From: Chryseobacterium pennipullorum
GTDB taxonomy: Bacteria; Bacteroidota; Bacteroidia; Flavobacteriales; Weeksellaceae
DNA: 64,000 nucleotides
Assembly (NCBI RefSeq): GCF_003384725.1
Contig: NZ_QNVV01000001.1
Span: 372,001 to 436,000, forward strand
Direction of reading: 5' to 3'
Part shown: positions 34,430 through 41,862 of the stretch, in pieces
Position numbering within the stretch: position 1 is the first letter of the stretch
Layout: the number at the start of each line of letters is the position of its first letter
The notes under the pieces: generated by a model
Told to the model about the DNA's origin: nothing
The model's input: only the letters and a program-made list of their open reading frames with translations
Databases searched by the model: none
Translations under genes and position numbers: made by a program

Positions 34430-34720
34430 TTATCGATCAAGTACACAAGTTGGGAAGAAACGGAATATTTTTCCATTTAGACTTTTGTATTGAAGTCGAA
34501 GATGAGTCAACCAAAAGTATATACCTCCAAAAATATCCTCAAACATCTGTGAAAATTCGTATCCTTTGTGGTCGACTTCTTTTATAGTTATGCTAAAATC
34601 AAAGATCATCTTCCTTCAGTAGATCAATGTTATGTTTCTATTCATATTAACTCGACTTTTTGCTTTGCCCCCAACTTCTCCGCCAAATCCGCTTTTATTT
34701 TTGTCTTATACCATGAGAAG
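34430..34720. repeat. Dispersed intergenic repeats A and B (partial copies)
   Basis: 34480-34570 contains pieces also seen at 46025-46120 and (inverted) 29945-29985: GAAGTCGAAGAT, ATATCCTCAAACATCTGTG, and AAAAGTATA. 34637-34700 is repeat A, inverted relative to 29785-29850. The rest of the 700-base gap (34720-34981) is A/T-rich leader DNA of the large surface-protein gene. Confidence 0.65.
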
Positions 34721-34981
34721 GTGACCCATTGAAACCTTTCGAATCGCCGATTGAAAGGGATAATTTAAAAAAAAACATATTTATAGAAAAGCAATTTAAT
34801 TTTATCTAAAAAGCATTTTTATTATTTTTTTTCAATAAAAAACTTCATTAAATTATTAATATAAACTTATATAGCAATTTATGTTAAAATAATAATCAAA
34901 CAATCTGATATACAATCACTTACATAATAAAAAATTTAACATTTGGTATAGTTTTAGCATAAAAAAGCTAAAATTTTACTA

Positions 34982-37963
34982 ATGAAAAAAAAAGTTTATC
35001 GTCTTGTCATTACATTGATGGGGAGCTTTGGTGCTTATGCGCAGGCACCAGGCGGGGTGCAGACAGATTTGAGGATTTGGTTAAAATCAGACAGTGGATT
35101 TACACCTTCTCAATGGACTGATCAATCTACTGCGGGGAATGATTACACTCAGACTAACGCTTCCCGACAGCCTTCATTACAGCCAGCTACGGCAAAATTT
35201 AATTTTAATCCAGTGGTTGACTTCGGTACTACCGGAGCGGATGCACGGTTTATGGTGGTGCCTTCGGGCAAACCTTTTACTGCCAACAGGTTAAATGGTA
35301 ATATTTTTGTATTGGTCAACAGAAATTCTGATTCTAGCTTCCGCGATTACCTGGGTTTTGGAGCAACAGGTACGGGCACGGGTCTTATACAGGCTAATTA
35401 CCCTGTATTAACGGCAAGTTCCACGGGAAATAAAACCATGCAGCTGTATCCATATGCTTCGCCAGCCAATACTTTCAACCAAAAACTGGATATCGGAAAA
35501 ACTTATTTATCTGATGTATCATGGGAGGTAGGAGTATCTAATGGAATCAAGTATGGTCTAAATTCTTATGTTGCGACCTCATCAGGCACTTTTGCTGCCG
35601 GTTATGCACTCACAGCTAATGGTTCTGTTTTGGGAGCACAACCGGAAGTTACTGACGGCTATATACCAGAGGTGATTGCTTATGAACGAGTGCTTACAGA
35701 CAGTGAAACTCAAAGAGTACGCTCTTACCTGGCTATCAAGTATGCCACCTCTCTGGATCAAACGACTCCTTATCATTATGTAAACTCGCAAGGGACAATT
35801 ATATGGGATGCAACATTGAACTCCCAATATGCCAAAAATATTGCCGGAATCGGGCGGGATGATGCCAGTGCCTTAAAACAGGTACAGTCCAAAAGCATCA
35901 ACAGTACCAATGAAATGCTGATCAGCTTAGGCAATGTAGCATCACAGGACAATGCTACCCATGCAGCCAATTACTCATTTGATAATGATCATGAATTTCT
36001 GATGTGGGGCAGCAATGGTATCCTTGGATTTACAGAATATACCAACGCTAACTTCCCATTGGTTACCCACCGCTTTTCCAAAGTCTGGAAAGCACAGACC
36101 AGCAACTATAATGTTACCGGAACCGATGACGTCTATTTTAATATTCTTAAAGGTTTGATCAATAGCTTTAACCTAAGCGGCAAACCAACTTACCTGATCA
36201 TGAGCACCACGCCGGATTTTTCGGGTAATAATCATTTTATTCCTATTGGAGCTAATGTAAATACGGTTGATGGAGAAGAGTATGTAAGTGCAGCATACCA
36301 GGCGGCGTCGAATGCATTCAGCGGATTTACTTCCAATGGTACCTTTTACTTTACGATTGCGGGAACACCTGTTGGTCCCGGAGGTGTATTAGGGGTTTTC
36401 TGGAACAGGGCAGACAAAGAGGTTACGGCTCCTTCCGGAACTGTTAATCAATGGGTAGACCAGATGTTTGGGATCAAGTCTTCCCAGGTCGCTGATGTTA
36501 CTACAATGCCAGCTTATATCTCGGTAAACAATGCGGCCACTGCTGCAAACTTCAATTTTAATCCTTACCTCGATTTTACGGCGACCAACCAGACATTAGG
36601 GAATGAAAGCGTTGCTCCTTTTGAGGGGTCTACATCCGAATTAGAAATGTTTTACGTGATCAAAGATAATGTCTGGACCGCCAACAACCGTTTCTTTGGG
36701 GTAAATTTTGACCTTAACAATTCTGCTTCAGGGCAGTTTATTTACGACTGGAATGCCTTACATCAGGCCAATTACTACTCGAGAGGAAATACGTCCAACA
36801 GCGGTATCATGACGAATACAGTTCTCAATCCGGCGCTTAGCACTACTCTATCCAATATCTCGAATGTGAGCCTGAGCGCTGTCGATGGAACGGTACAGCA
36901 CAGGCTGAATGGTAGCGCAATCGGTACAAATCTTACGGGTCAAACTGTATATATTGGTCAGGGAGGATTTGTGTATGGAGCCAACAACCAGTCGAGTATG
37001 TCCGGTAATGACGTGGGAGTAACAGCCCAGATTGCGGAGCATATTGCATTCGGAAATGCATTGACAGGGACGCAGCGTCGACAGGTGGAAACCTATCTTG
37101 CTATAAAATACGGGACGACCCTTACGGATCTTACCGCTGATGCTCATTACCGTAACAGCTCAGGTGCTTCCATATTCAATGCTGATGCAACTTATCGTTA
37201 TGATATTTTTGGGATTGCAAAAGATCTAACAGGAGGTTTAGATCAAAGAATTTCAAAATCTATTAATAATGACGGTGGGCAGCCAACGCCTCTTATCACG
37301 GTATCCACAGATAAGGACTTCATTAATCAGAATAACACCCATGCCAATCTTTTAACAGATGGCCAGTATATGGTTTTTGCCTCAAACAATGGAGCTCAGA
37401 CCTTTACCGGAAGTGCGATTACTGCTGTTGACGGTACCGCATTCAATACTCCACTTGGTGCCAGATGGAAAGCAACAGATACCAATGGTGTCGGATGTGT
37501 GAACCTGCGTTTTGATGCGACAAATATTCCTGCTCTTGCAGCCGGCGAAAGCTATTACATGCTGATTTCCAAGGATGAATCGTTTACCAATCCTATTTAT
37601 CAGAGAGTTTTAAGAACTGGTAGCACAATTGATGCTGCAGCCAATTTTACAGATAATGCCAATTCGTATTTTACATTAGCCAAAGCCAATCTGCAGATAA
37701 GCGGCAGTACGGTTTCTGGTGGGCAAATCGGTATATCCTCAATTCCAGGATGGACACCATCGGCTTCAGATAGCTGGCTGGAACTTAATGCCAGATCTAA
37801 AGGAATGGTGATCCCAAGAATTTCTTCGGTTAACAATATTCCTGCCGGAGATTGGGTAAAAGGAATGTTTATCTATGACACGACTGAAAAAGCATTTAAA
37901 GTATATAACGGAACGGAGTGGAGAAGATTGGGAACCACAAGTGGTTCTGTTTTCTGTAATTAA
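34982..37963 (+). CDS. Large secreted surface protein with two LamG-like/DUF8202-type modules
   Basis: 993 residues with signal peptide (MKKKVYRLVITLMGSFGAYA-Q). Two similar halves: module 1 (about 25-470) opens VQTDLRIWLKSDSGFTPSQWTDQS, module 2 (about 475-910) opens GVFWNRADKEVTAPSGTVNQWVDQ. Each has FNFNP..DF, then Y.....T....Q.V.SYLAIKYGTTL, the signature found in DUF8202 surface proteins, followed by Y.NS.G..I...............IFGI..D. The last ~65 residues (LELNARSKGMVIPRIS, KGMFIYDTTEKAFKVYNGTEW) match the end of the next gene's product. No T9SS C-terminal domain is evident. Probable adhesin or matrix protein; function unknown. Confidence 0.82.
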   Translation: MKKKVYRLVITLMGSFGAYAQAPGGVQTDLRIWLKSDSGFTPSQWTDQSTAGNDYTQTNASRQPSLQPATAKFNFNPVVDFGTTGADARFMVVPSGKPFTANRLNGNIFVLVNRNSDSSFRDYLGFGATGTGTGLIQANYPVLTASSTGNKTMQLYPYASPANTFNQKLDIGKTYLSDVSWEVGVSNGIKYGLNSYVATSSGTFAAGYALTANGSVLGAQPEVTDGYIPEVIAYERVLTDSETQRVRSYLAIKYATSLDQTTPYHYVNSQGTIIWDATLNSQYAKNIAGIGRDDASALKQVQSKSINSTNEMLISLGNVASQDNATHAANYSFDNDHEFLMWGSNGILGFTEYTNANFPLVTHRFSKVWKAQTSNYNVTGTDDVYFNILKGLINSFNLSGKPTYLIMSTTPDFSGNNHFIPIGANVNTVDGEEYVSAAYQAASNAFSGFTSNGTFYFTIAGTPVGPGGVLGVFWNRADKEVTAPSGTVNQWVDQMFGIKSSQVADVTTMPAYISVNNAATAANFNFNPYLDFTATNQTLGNESVAPFEGSTSELEMFYVIKDNVWTANNRFFGVNFDLNNSASGQFIYDWNALHQANYYSRGNTSNSGIMTNTVLNPALSTTLSNISNVSLSAVDGTVQHRLNGSAIGTNLTGQTVYIGQGGFVYGANNQSSMSGNDVGVTAQIAEHIAFGNALTGTQRRQVETYLAIKYGTTLTDLTADAHYRNSSGASIFNADATYRYDIFGIAKDLTGGLDQRISKSINNDGGQPTPLITVSTDKDFINQNNTHANLLTDGQYMVFASNNGAQTFTGSAITAVDGTAFNTPLGARWKATDTNGVGCVNLRFDATNIPALAAGESYYMLISKDESFTNPIYQRVLRTGSTIDAAANFTDNANSYFTLAKANLQISGSTVSGGQIGISSIPGWTPSASDSWLELNARSKGMVIPRISSVNNIPAGDWVKGMFIYDTTEKAFKVYNGTEWRRLGTTSGSVFCN

Positions 37964-37976
37964 AAAAACAAAAAGA

Positions 37977-38483
37977 ATGAAAAATATATTTTTAATTGTG
38001 ATTTTGCTGATTACAGCAGAAATGAAATCACAAGTTGCGATTGGTAAAAGCTCTGTGACTAACAGCAGCTGCCTGTTGGAATTCGGAAATTCTTCCAACA
38101 GAGGGATCGCTCTGCCTAAAGTAGAGAATGTTACCACGATGAACGCAAGTGAAGGCACTTTGGCCTGGGATACGGCCACAGGAAGCTTTAGATACTATGG
38201 AGGAACAACCCCGGCCTGGAGCAGCCCTGTAAGCGGAGGAACGATCGGAGGAGCTCCCTCAGGTTCTGATGAAAACGGAAAGAAAATGATTATCGGAGCT
38301 GATAAGTCTACGGCTGACGGAATTTTAATTCTCGAAGCAACAGAAGGAAATAAAGCTTTGCTGTTACCTTTGGTGAACCAACCTGCACAAAGATTTTCTT
38401 CTCCCCCGACAGGGCTTATGGTATATGATACCGCTACTAATCAGATTGCTGTATTTAACGGAACAAAATGGACTTACTTTTAG
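37977..38483 (+). CDS. Small secreted partner protein of the large surface protein
   Basis: 168 residues from ATG 37977, 14 bases after the preceding stop, hence co-transcribed. Signal peptide (MKNIFLIVILLITAEMKS), then QVAIGKSSVTNSSCLLEFGNSSNRGIALPKVENV and two copies of the Gly-hydrophobic-YDT...F.YNG..W motif, one at GTLAWDTATGSFRYYGGTTPAW and one at GLMVYDTATNQIAVFNGTKW; the same motif ends the upstream 993-residue protein. Likely a surface-assembled partner; no enzymatic residues. ATG 37875 is an in-frame alternative inside the upstream gene and is rejected. Confidence 0.82.
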   Translation: MKNIFLIVILLITAEMKSQVAIGKSSVTNSSCLLEFGNSSNRGIALPKVENVTTMNASEGTLAWDTATGSFRYYGGTTPAWSSPVSGGTIGGAPSGSDENGKKMIIGADKSTADGILILEATEGNKALLLPLVNQPAQRFSSPPTGLMVYDTATNQIAVFNGTKWTYF

Positions 38484-38527
38484 TATCCATCATGGTTTCG
38501 CAGTACACTGATACTTTTATACTTTGA

Positions 38528-38559
38528 AATAATCCGGAATTTCTCCGGATTATTTTTTT
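38528..38559 (+). terminator. Terminator of surface-protein operon
   Basis: AATAATCCGGA / TCCGGATTATT, 11 bp perfect, loop ATTTC, followed by TTTTT. Confidence 0.92.
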
Positions 38560-38677
38560 GGATCATTGTTCCTAGCATTAGCTATTTTTTCCCTACCATA
38601 ACCCATATAGTTATTAAATCTTATATGAAGCAAAGCATCATCATGGATCTCACATAGAAATATTTTAAATTTACCCT

Positions 38678-39559
38678 ATGAGAAAAATAGCATTCCTATT
38701 TCTTTTGATTTCAACATTTGTATTGTCACAGAAAACAACCTTGGATCAAAAGATCAATATAATCACGAAAGATAAAAAAGCAACAGTAGGAATCTCTGTT
38801 GTTGGATTTGATCATCATTTTAAATACAGCAAAAATGGAGATCTGAAACTTCCGATGATGAGTGTTTTTAAATTCCATATTGCATGTACTGCACTGGATC
38901 TTGTAGACCATGGAAAACTGTCGCTGGATCAAAAGGTTTTCATCAAAAAATCTGATCTTCACGAAAACACATGGTCACCGTTTCGGGATCAGCACCCAAA
39001 GGGAAATATGGAAGCCAGCCTAAGGGAAGTGATTGATTATACGGTTGCATTGAGTGATAATAATCTCTGTGACGTTCTTTTAAACCTGATCGGGGGCACA
39101 AAAGCTGTACAGCAGTTTATGAATTCCAGGGGAGTGAAAAATTTTCAGATCAGACATAATGAACATGATATGGCTCTTAAAGGCTGGGATTCATTGTATG
39201 AAAATTACAGTACAGTCAATTCCATTACAGAGGTCCTGAAGAAACTTCATTACGGTAAACTTCTTTCTAAAAATTCAACAGATGATCTAATTCAAATGAT
39301 GCTGGGAACAAAAACCGGAATGAATAAGCTGGTTGAACAGTTACCTAAAAATACACCGGTGGCACACAAAACAGGGTCTTCCGGGAAGCGTGACAGCATT
39401 CTCACTATTGCAGAAAATGATATGGGAATCGTTACCCTTCCCAACGGTAAACAGTATGCAATTGCCATATTTGTAAGCAACTCCACTGAAACGGATGCTA
39501 CGAACTGCAAAATAATTTCGGATATTTCCAAAACCGTCTGGGACGATTTTAATAAGTAA
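38678..39559 (+). CDS. Class A beta-lactamase, subclass A2 (CIA/CGA/PER-like)
   Basis: Serine beta-lactamase secreted to the periplasm, 293 residues with signal peptide (MRKIAFLFLLISTFVLS). Active-site Ser62 and Lys65 (SVFKFH), SDN at 126-128, Glu162 in the omega region (RHNEHDMALKGWDSLYENYST, the A2 pattern), and KTG at 231-233. The combination matches the intrinsic extended-spectrum enzymes of Chryseobacterium and the PER/VEB/CfxA group; the exact spectrum cannot be read from sequence alone. No mobile element adjoins it, so it looks intrinsic. Confidence 0.93.
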   Translation: MRKIAFLFLLISTFVLSQKTTLDQKINIITKDKKATVGISVVGFDHHFKYSKNGDLKLPMMSVFKFHIACTALDLVDHGKLSLDQKVFIKKSDLHENTWSPFRDQHPKGNMEASLREVIDYTVALSDNNLCDVLLNLIGGTKAVQQFMNSRGVKNFQIRHNEHDMALKGWDSLYENYSTVNSITEVLKKLHYGKLLSKNSTDDLIQMMLGTKTGMNKLVEQLPKNTPVAHKTGSSGKRDSILTIAENDMGIVTLPNGKQYAIAIFVSNSTETDATNCKIISDISKTVWDDFNK

Positions 39560-39614
39560 AATATTAAGCTTAATTTTAGAGCGGAGAATTACATGATTCT
39601 TTGAATTCATCATT

Positions 39615-40025
39615 ATGAAAAAAGTACTATCAGCAGCGGCTGTATTTTGTGTCACATTCTTTTTTTCACAAAAGAATCAAAATTATTTAGAGATCAGCTA
39701 TGGAAGTGTATGCTGCGGCCCGCCCTCTGAAAAGCCTGTCATCAGCTACCTCAAAGAATTTAAGAAAAAAAACAGGCTCAAAAACCTTGAAATTCTGTTG
39801 CAGAGCGGATTGGGAAGAGAAGGTGAATTTAATCTGTATGTAGGCACAGACCGGATGACAAGAAATCAGAAAAGCAGACTTACCCGTGGGCTTTCGGCCA
39901 TTGTTTCCAATCAAAACAACAAAAGAAAAGAGGAACGAAACGGAATGGTCTTTTTTGATTCCACAGCGATCGTGCATCAGCAGGAACTCATGAATGCAAA
40001 AAATTTAACTATCTATAAAAAATAA
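39615..40025 (+). CDS. Secreted hypothetical protein
   Basis: 136 residues, signal peptide (MKKVLSAAAVFCVTFFFSQ). Mature part LEISYGSVCCGPPSEKPVISYLKEFKKKNRLKNLEILLQSGLGREGEFNLYVGTD contains a CC pair; alpha/beta composition. No family recognised. It lies 55 bases after the beta-lactamase and 7 bases before the dehydrogenase gene; same strand, so possibly co-transcribed with either. Confidence 0.7.
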   Translation: MKKVLSAAAVFCVTFFFSQKNQNYLEISYGSVCCGPPSEKPVISYLKEFKKKNRLKNLEILLQSGLGREGEFNLYVGTDRMTRNQKSRLTRGLSAIVSNQNNKRKEERNGMVFFDSTAIVHQQELMNAKNLTIYKK

Positions 40026-40032
40026 AGGAAAA

Positions 40033-40926
40033 ATGATCAAAAACATTGTAGTTATCGGAGCAGGAACCATGGGAAATGGTATTGCGCATACTTTCGCACA
40101 AAGCGGTTTTAAAGTGAATCTTGTAGATGTATCACAGGAGGCTTTAGACAGAGGGTTGAAGACCATTACTACTAATCTTGACAGAATAATTGCAAAGGGA
40201 AACCTTACGGAAGAACAAAAAGCAGAAACGCTGGGCAACATCACTACTTTTACTGCCCTTAATGATGCGGTGGGAAGTGCTGACCTTGTTGTAGAAGCTG
40301 CCACAGAAAACCTGGATCTAAAACTGAAAATCTTCGGGCAGATGGATGAACTGGCTCCTGCAGGATGTATCCTGGCAACCAATACCTCATCTATTTCTAT
40401 CACCAAAATTGCGGCGGTTACGAAAAGGGCAGATAAAGTGATTGGGATGCACTTTATGAACCCTGTTCCTATTATGAAGCTTGTAGAAATCATCAAAGGA
40501 TATTCTACTTCTAAAGAAACGTTCGATGCAGTGTATGAGATGAGCAAAACCTTGGGTAAAGTTCCGGTAGAGGTAAATGATTATCCTGGTTTTGTGGCCA
40601 ACAGAATTTTAATGCCAATGATTAATGAATCTATTGAGACACTTTACAACGGTGTTGCCGGTGTGGAAGAGATTGATACGGTAATGAAACTGGGTATGGC
40701 TCATCCGATGGGACCCCTTCAGCTGGCGGATTTTATCGGTCTTGATGTATGCCTTGCGATCCTGAATGTGATGTACGACGGATTCAAAAACCCTAAATAT
40801 GCACCTAACCCACTGCTGGTAAACATGGTAACAGCAGGAAAACTAGGCGTAAAATCGGGAGAAGGTTTCTATGATTATTCTGAAAGCAAAAAAGCTGAAA
40901 AAGTTTCAAAAATGTTTTCGAAGTAA
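40033..40926 (+). CDS. 3-hydroxybutyryl-CoA dehydrogenase
   Basis: 297 residues, NAD(P)-dependent oxidation of 3-hydroxyacyl-CoA in beta-oxidation or butyrate-type metabolism, cytosolic. Rossmann motif VIGAGTMGNGIAHTFAQSGF, VVEAATENLDLKLKIF, TNTSSISITKIA, the family's catalytic His in GMHFMNPVPIMKLVEII, and VNDYPGFVANRILMPMINE (dimer domain). Single-domain type like Hbd/PaaH, not the fused FadB type. Confidence 0.94.
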   Translation: MIKNIVVIGAGTMGNGIAHTFAQSGFKVNLVDVSQEALDRGLKTITTNLDRIIAKGNLTEEQKAETLGNITTFTALNDAVGSADLVVEAATENLDLKLKIFGQMDELAPAGCILATNTSSISITKIAAVTKRADKVIGMHFMNPVPIMKLVEIIKGYSTSKETFDAVYEMSKTLGKVPVEVNDYPGFVANRILMPMINESIETLYNGVAGVEEIDTVMKLGMAHPMGPLQLADFIGLDVCLAILNVMYDGFKNPKYAPNPLLVNMVTAGKLGVKSGEGFYDYSESKKAEKVSKMFSK

Positions 40927-40977
40927 TTTTAAGTCAATAATTTTATTTATCTTTGAGAAAGTTAAAACATTAAAAAA

Positions 40978-41217
40978 ATGAAATTACCAAAGTTTTTATT
41001 AGCAGATAATTCGGAATTTCCAGAAGATCTATTCGTAGTCCACACAGAATATCCAAGATTTATCTTAAACGTTGAGGAAGAAGAAGTTGAGTGGTTAGAT
41101 GATCTTGAAGGTGATGATGAAGAAACGATGGCAGACGAAGCTACTAAAGTAGTGGAGGCAGCATTTAAATGGTGCGATGAAGAGTTGGCTAAGTACGACG
41201 AAGAAGAGGAAGATTAA
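40978..41217 (+). CDS. Small acidic conserved protein
   Basis: 79 residues, strongly acidic (EEEEVEWLDDLEGDDEETMADEATKVVEAAFKWCDEELAKYDEEEED in sections). Begins MKLPKFLLADNSEFPEDLFVVHTEYPRFI, a sequence recurring in Flavobacteriia. Cytosolic, function unknown. The gap from the preceding gene is 51 bases; strong terminator follows. Confidence 0.8.
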   Translation: MKLPKFLLADNSEFPEDLFVVHTEYPRFILNVEEEEVEWLDDLEGDDEETMADEATKVVEAAFKWCDEELAKYDEEEED

Positions 41218-41232
41218 TAACACTCTAAACAT

Positions 41233-41262
41233 AAAAAAGGAACTCCATGGAGTTCCTTTTAT
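41233..41262. terminator. Bidirectional terminator
   Basis: AAAAGGAACTCCATGGAGTTCCTTTT, a perfect palindrome flanked by A and T runs, between convergent genes (40978 and 41268). Confidence 0.93.
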
Positions 41263-41267
41263 TTTTT

Positions 41268-41678
41268 TTATTCTGATTTGCTGAATTTCAATAGCAAGAG
41301 ATTGTCTTTATACAGTTCCAGGGTATTTCCGGAAATCACATATTTGTTCGCTTTACCCATCATATCCATAAAGTTCTGTTCTACGCTTATGTTGTTGCAC
41401 ATCATTTTGGTAGACCCCATCTGACCGGCAGAGAAACCACCTGTAGACGGATCTACTTTTGCGGTTCCGAAATAGTTATTGCAACCTGCATTTCCGGTAA
41501 TTTTTTCTCCTTCTATATTCAATGTCGGAATTTTTCCTTTCACATTGTCAGCCAGAATCCATTTTGTATTGGCAAGAGCCGGCTGAGCCTTTCCTACTTT
41601 AGAGGCAGACGGGCTGGTCATGGTTCCACATGAAGCCATTACTGCTGCTGTACATATACTTAAAAAAAGCTTTTTCAT
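41268..41678 (-). CDS. META-domain lipoprotein (HslJ-like)
   Basis: 136 residues with lipobox (AAVMASCGT, Cys17) and a META domain: LANTKWILADNVKGKIPTLNIEGEKITGNAGCNNYFG..., MCNNISVEQNFMDMM, Y.I.GNTLELY..N..LLKF. Members in E. coli (HslJ) are heat- or stress-related envelope proteins; the function is otherwise unknown. Monocistronic. Confidence 0.88.
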   Translation of the reverse strand: MKKLFLSICTAAVMASCGTMTSPSASKVGKAQPALANTKWILADNVKGKIPTLNIEGEKITGNAGCNNYFGTAKVDPSTGGFSAGQMGSTKMMCNNISVEQNFMDMMGKANKYVISGNTLELYKDNLLLLKFSKSE

Positions 41679-41807
41679 TTTTTTCTTTTTGAATTAATCC
41701 AAATTTACGGAAATTATATTATTTAAACGGGCCGGAAAGAGTTTTATTATTCTTTAACATTTGAGAAACAGAATATTTTTTGCCTTAGCCGTCCTAATAT
41801 TCAGTAC

Positions 41808-41834
41808 AAAAAAACGGACTTTAAAAGTCCGTTT
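41808..41834 (-). terminator. Terminator after pheT
   Basis: Minus strand AAACGGACT / AGTCCGTTT, loop TTTAA-type, then TTTTTTT. Confidence 0.85.
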
Positions 41835-41862
41835 CAATGATAATAAAATATTTTTTTAATGA

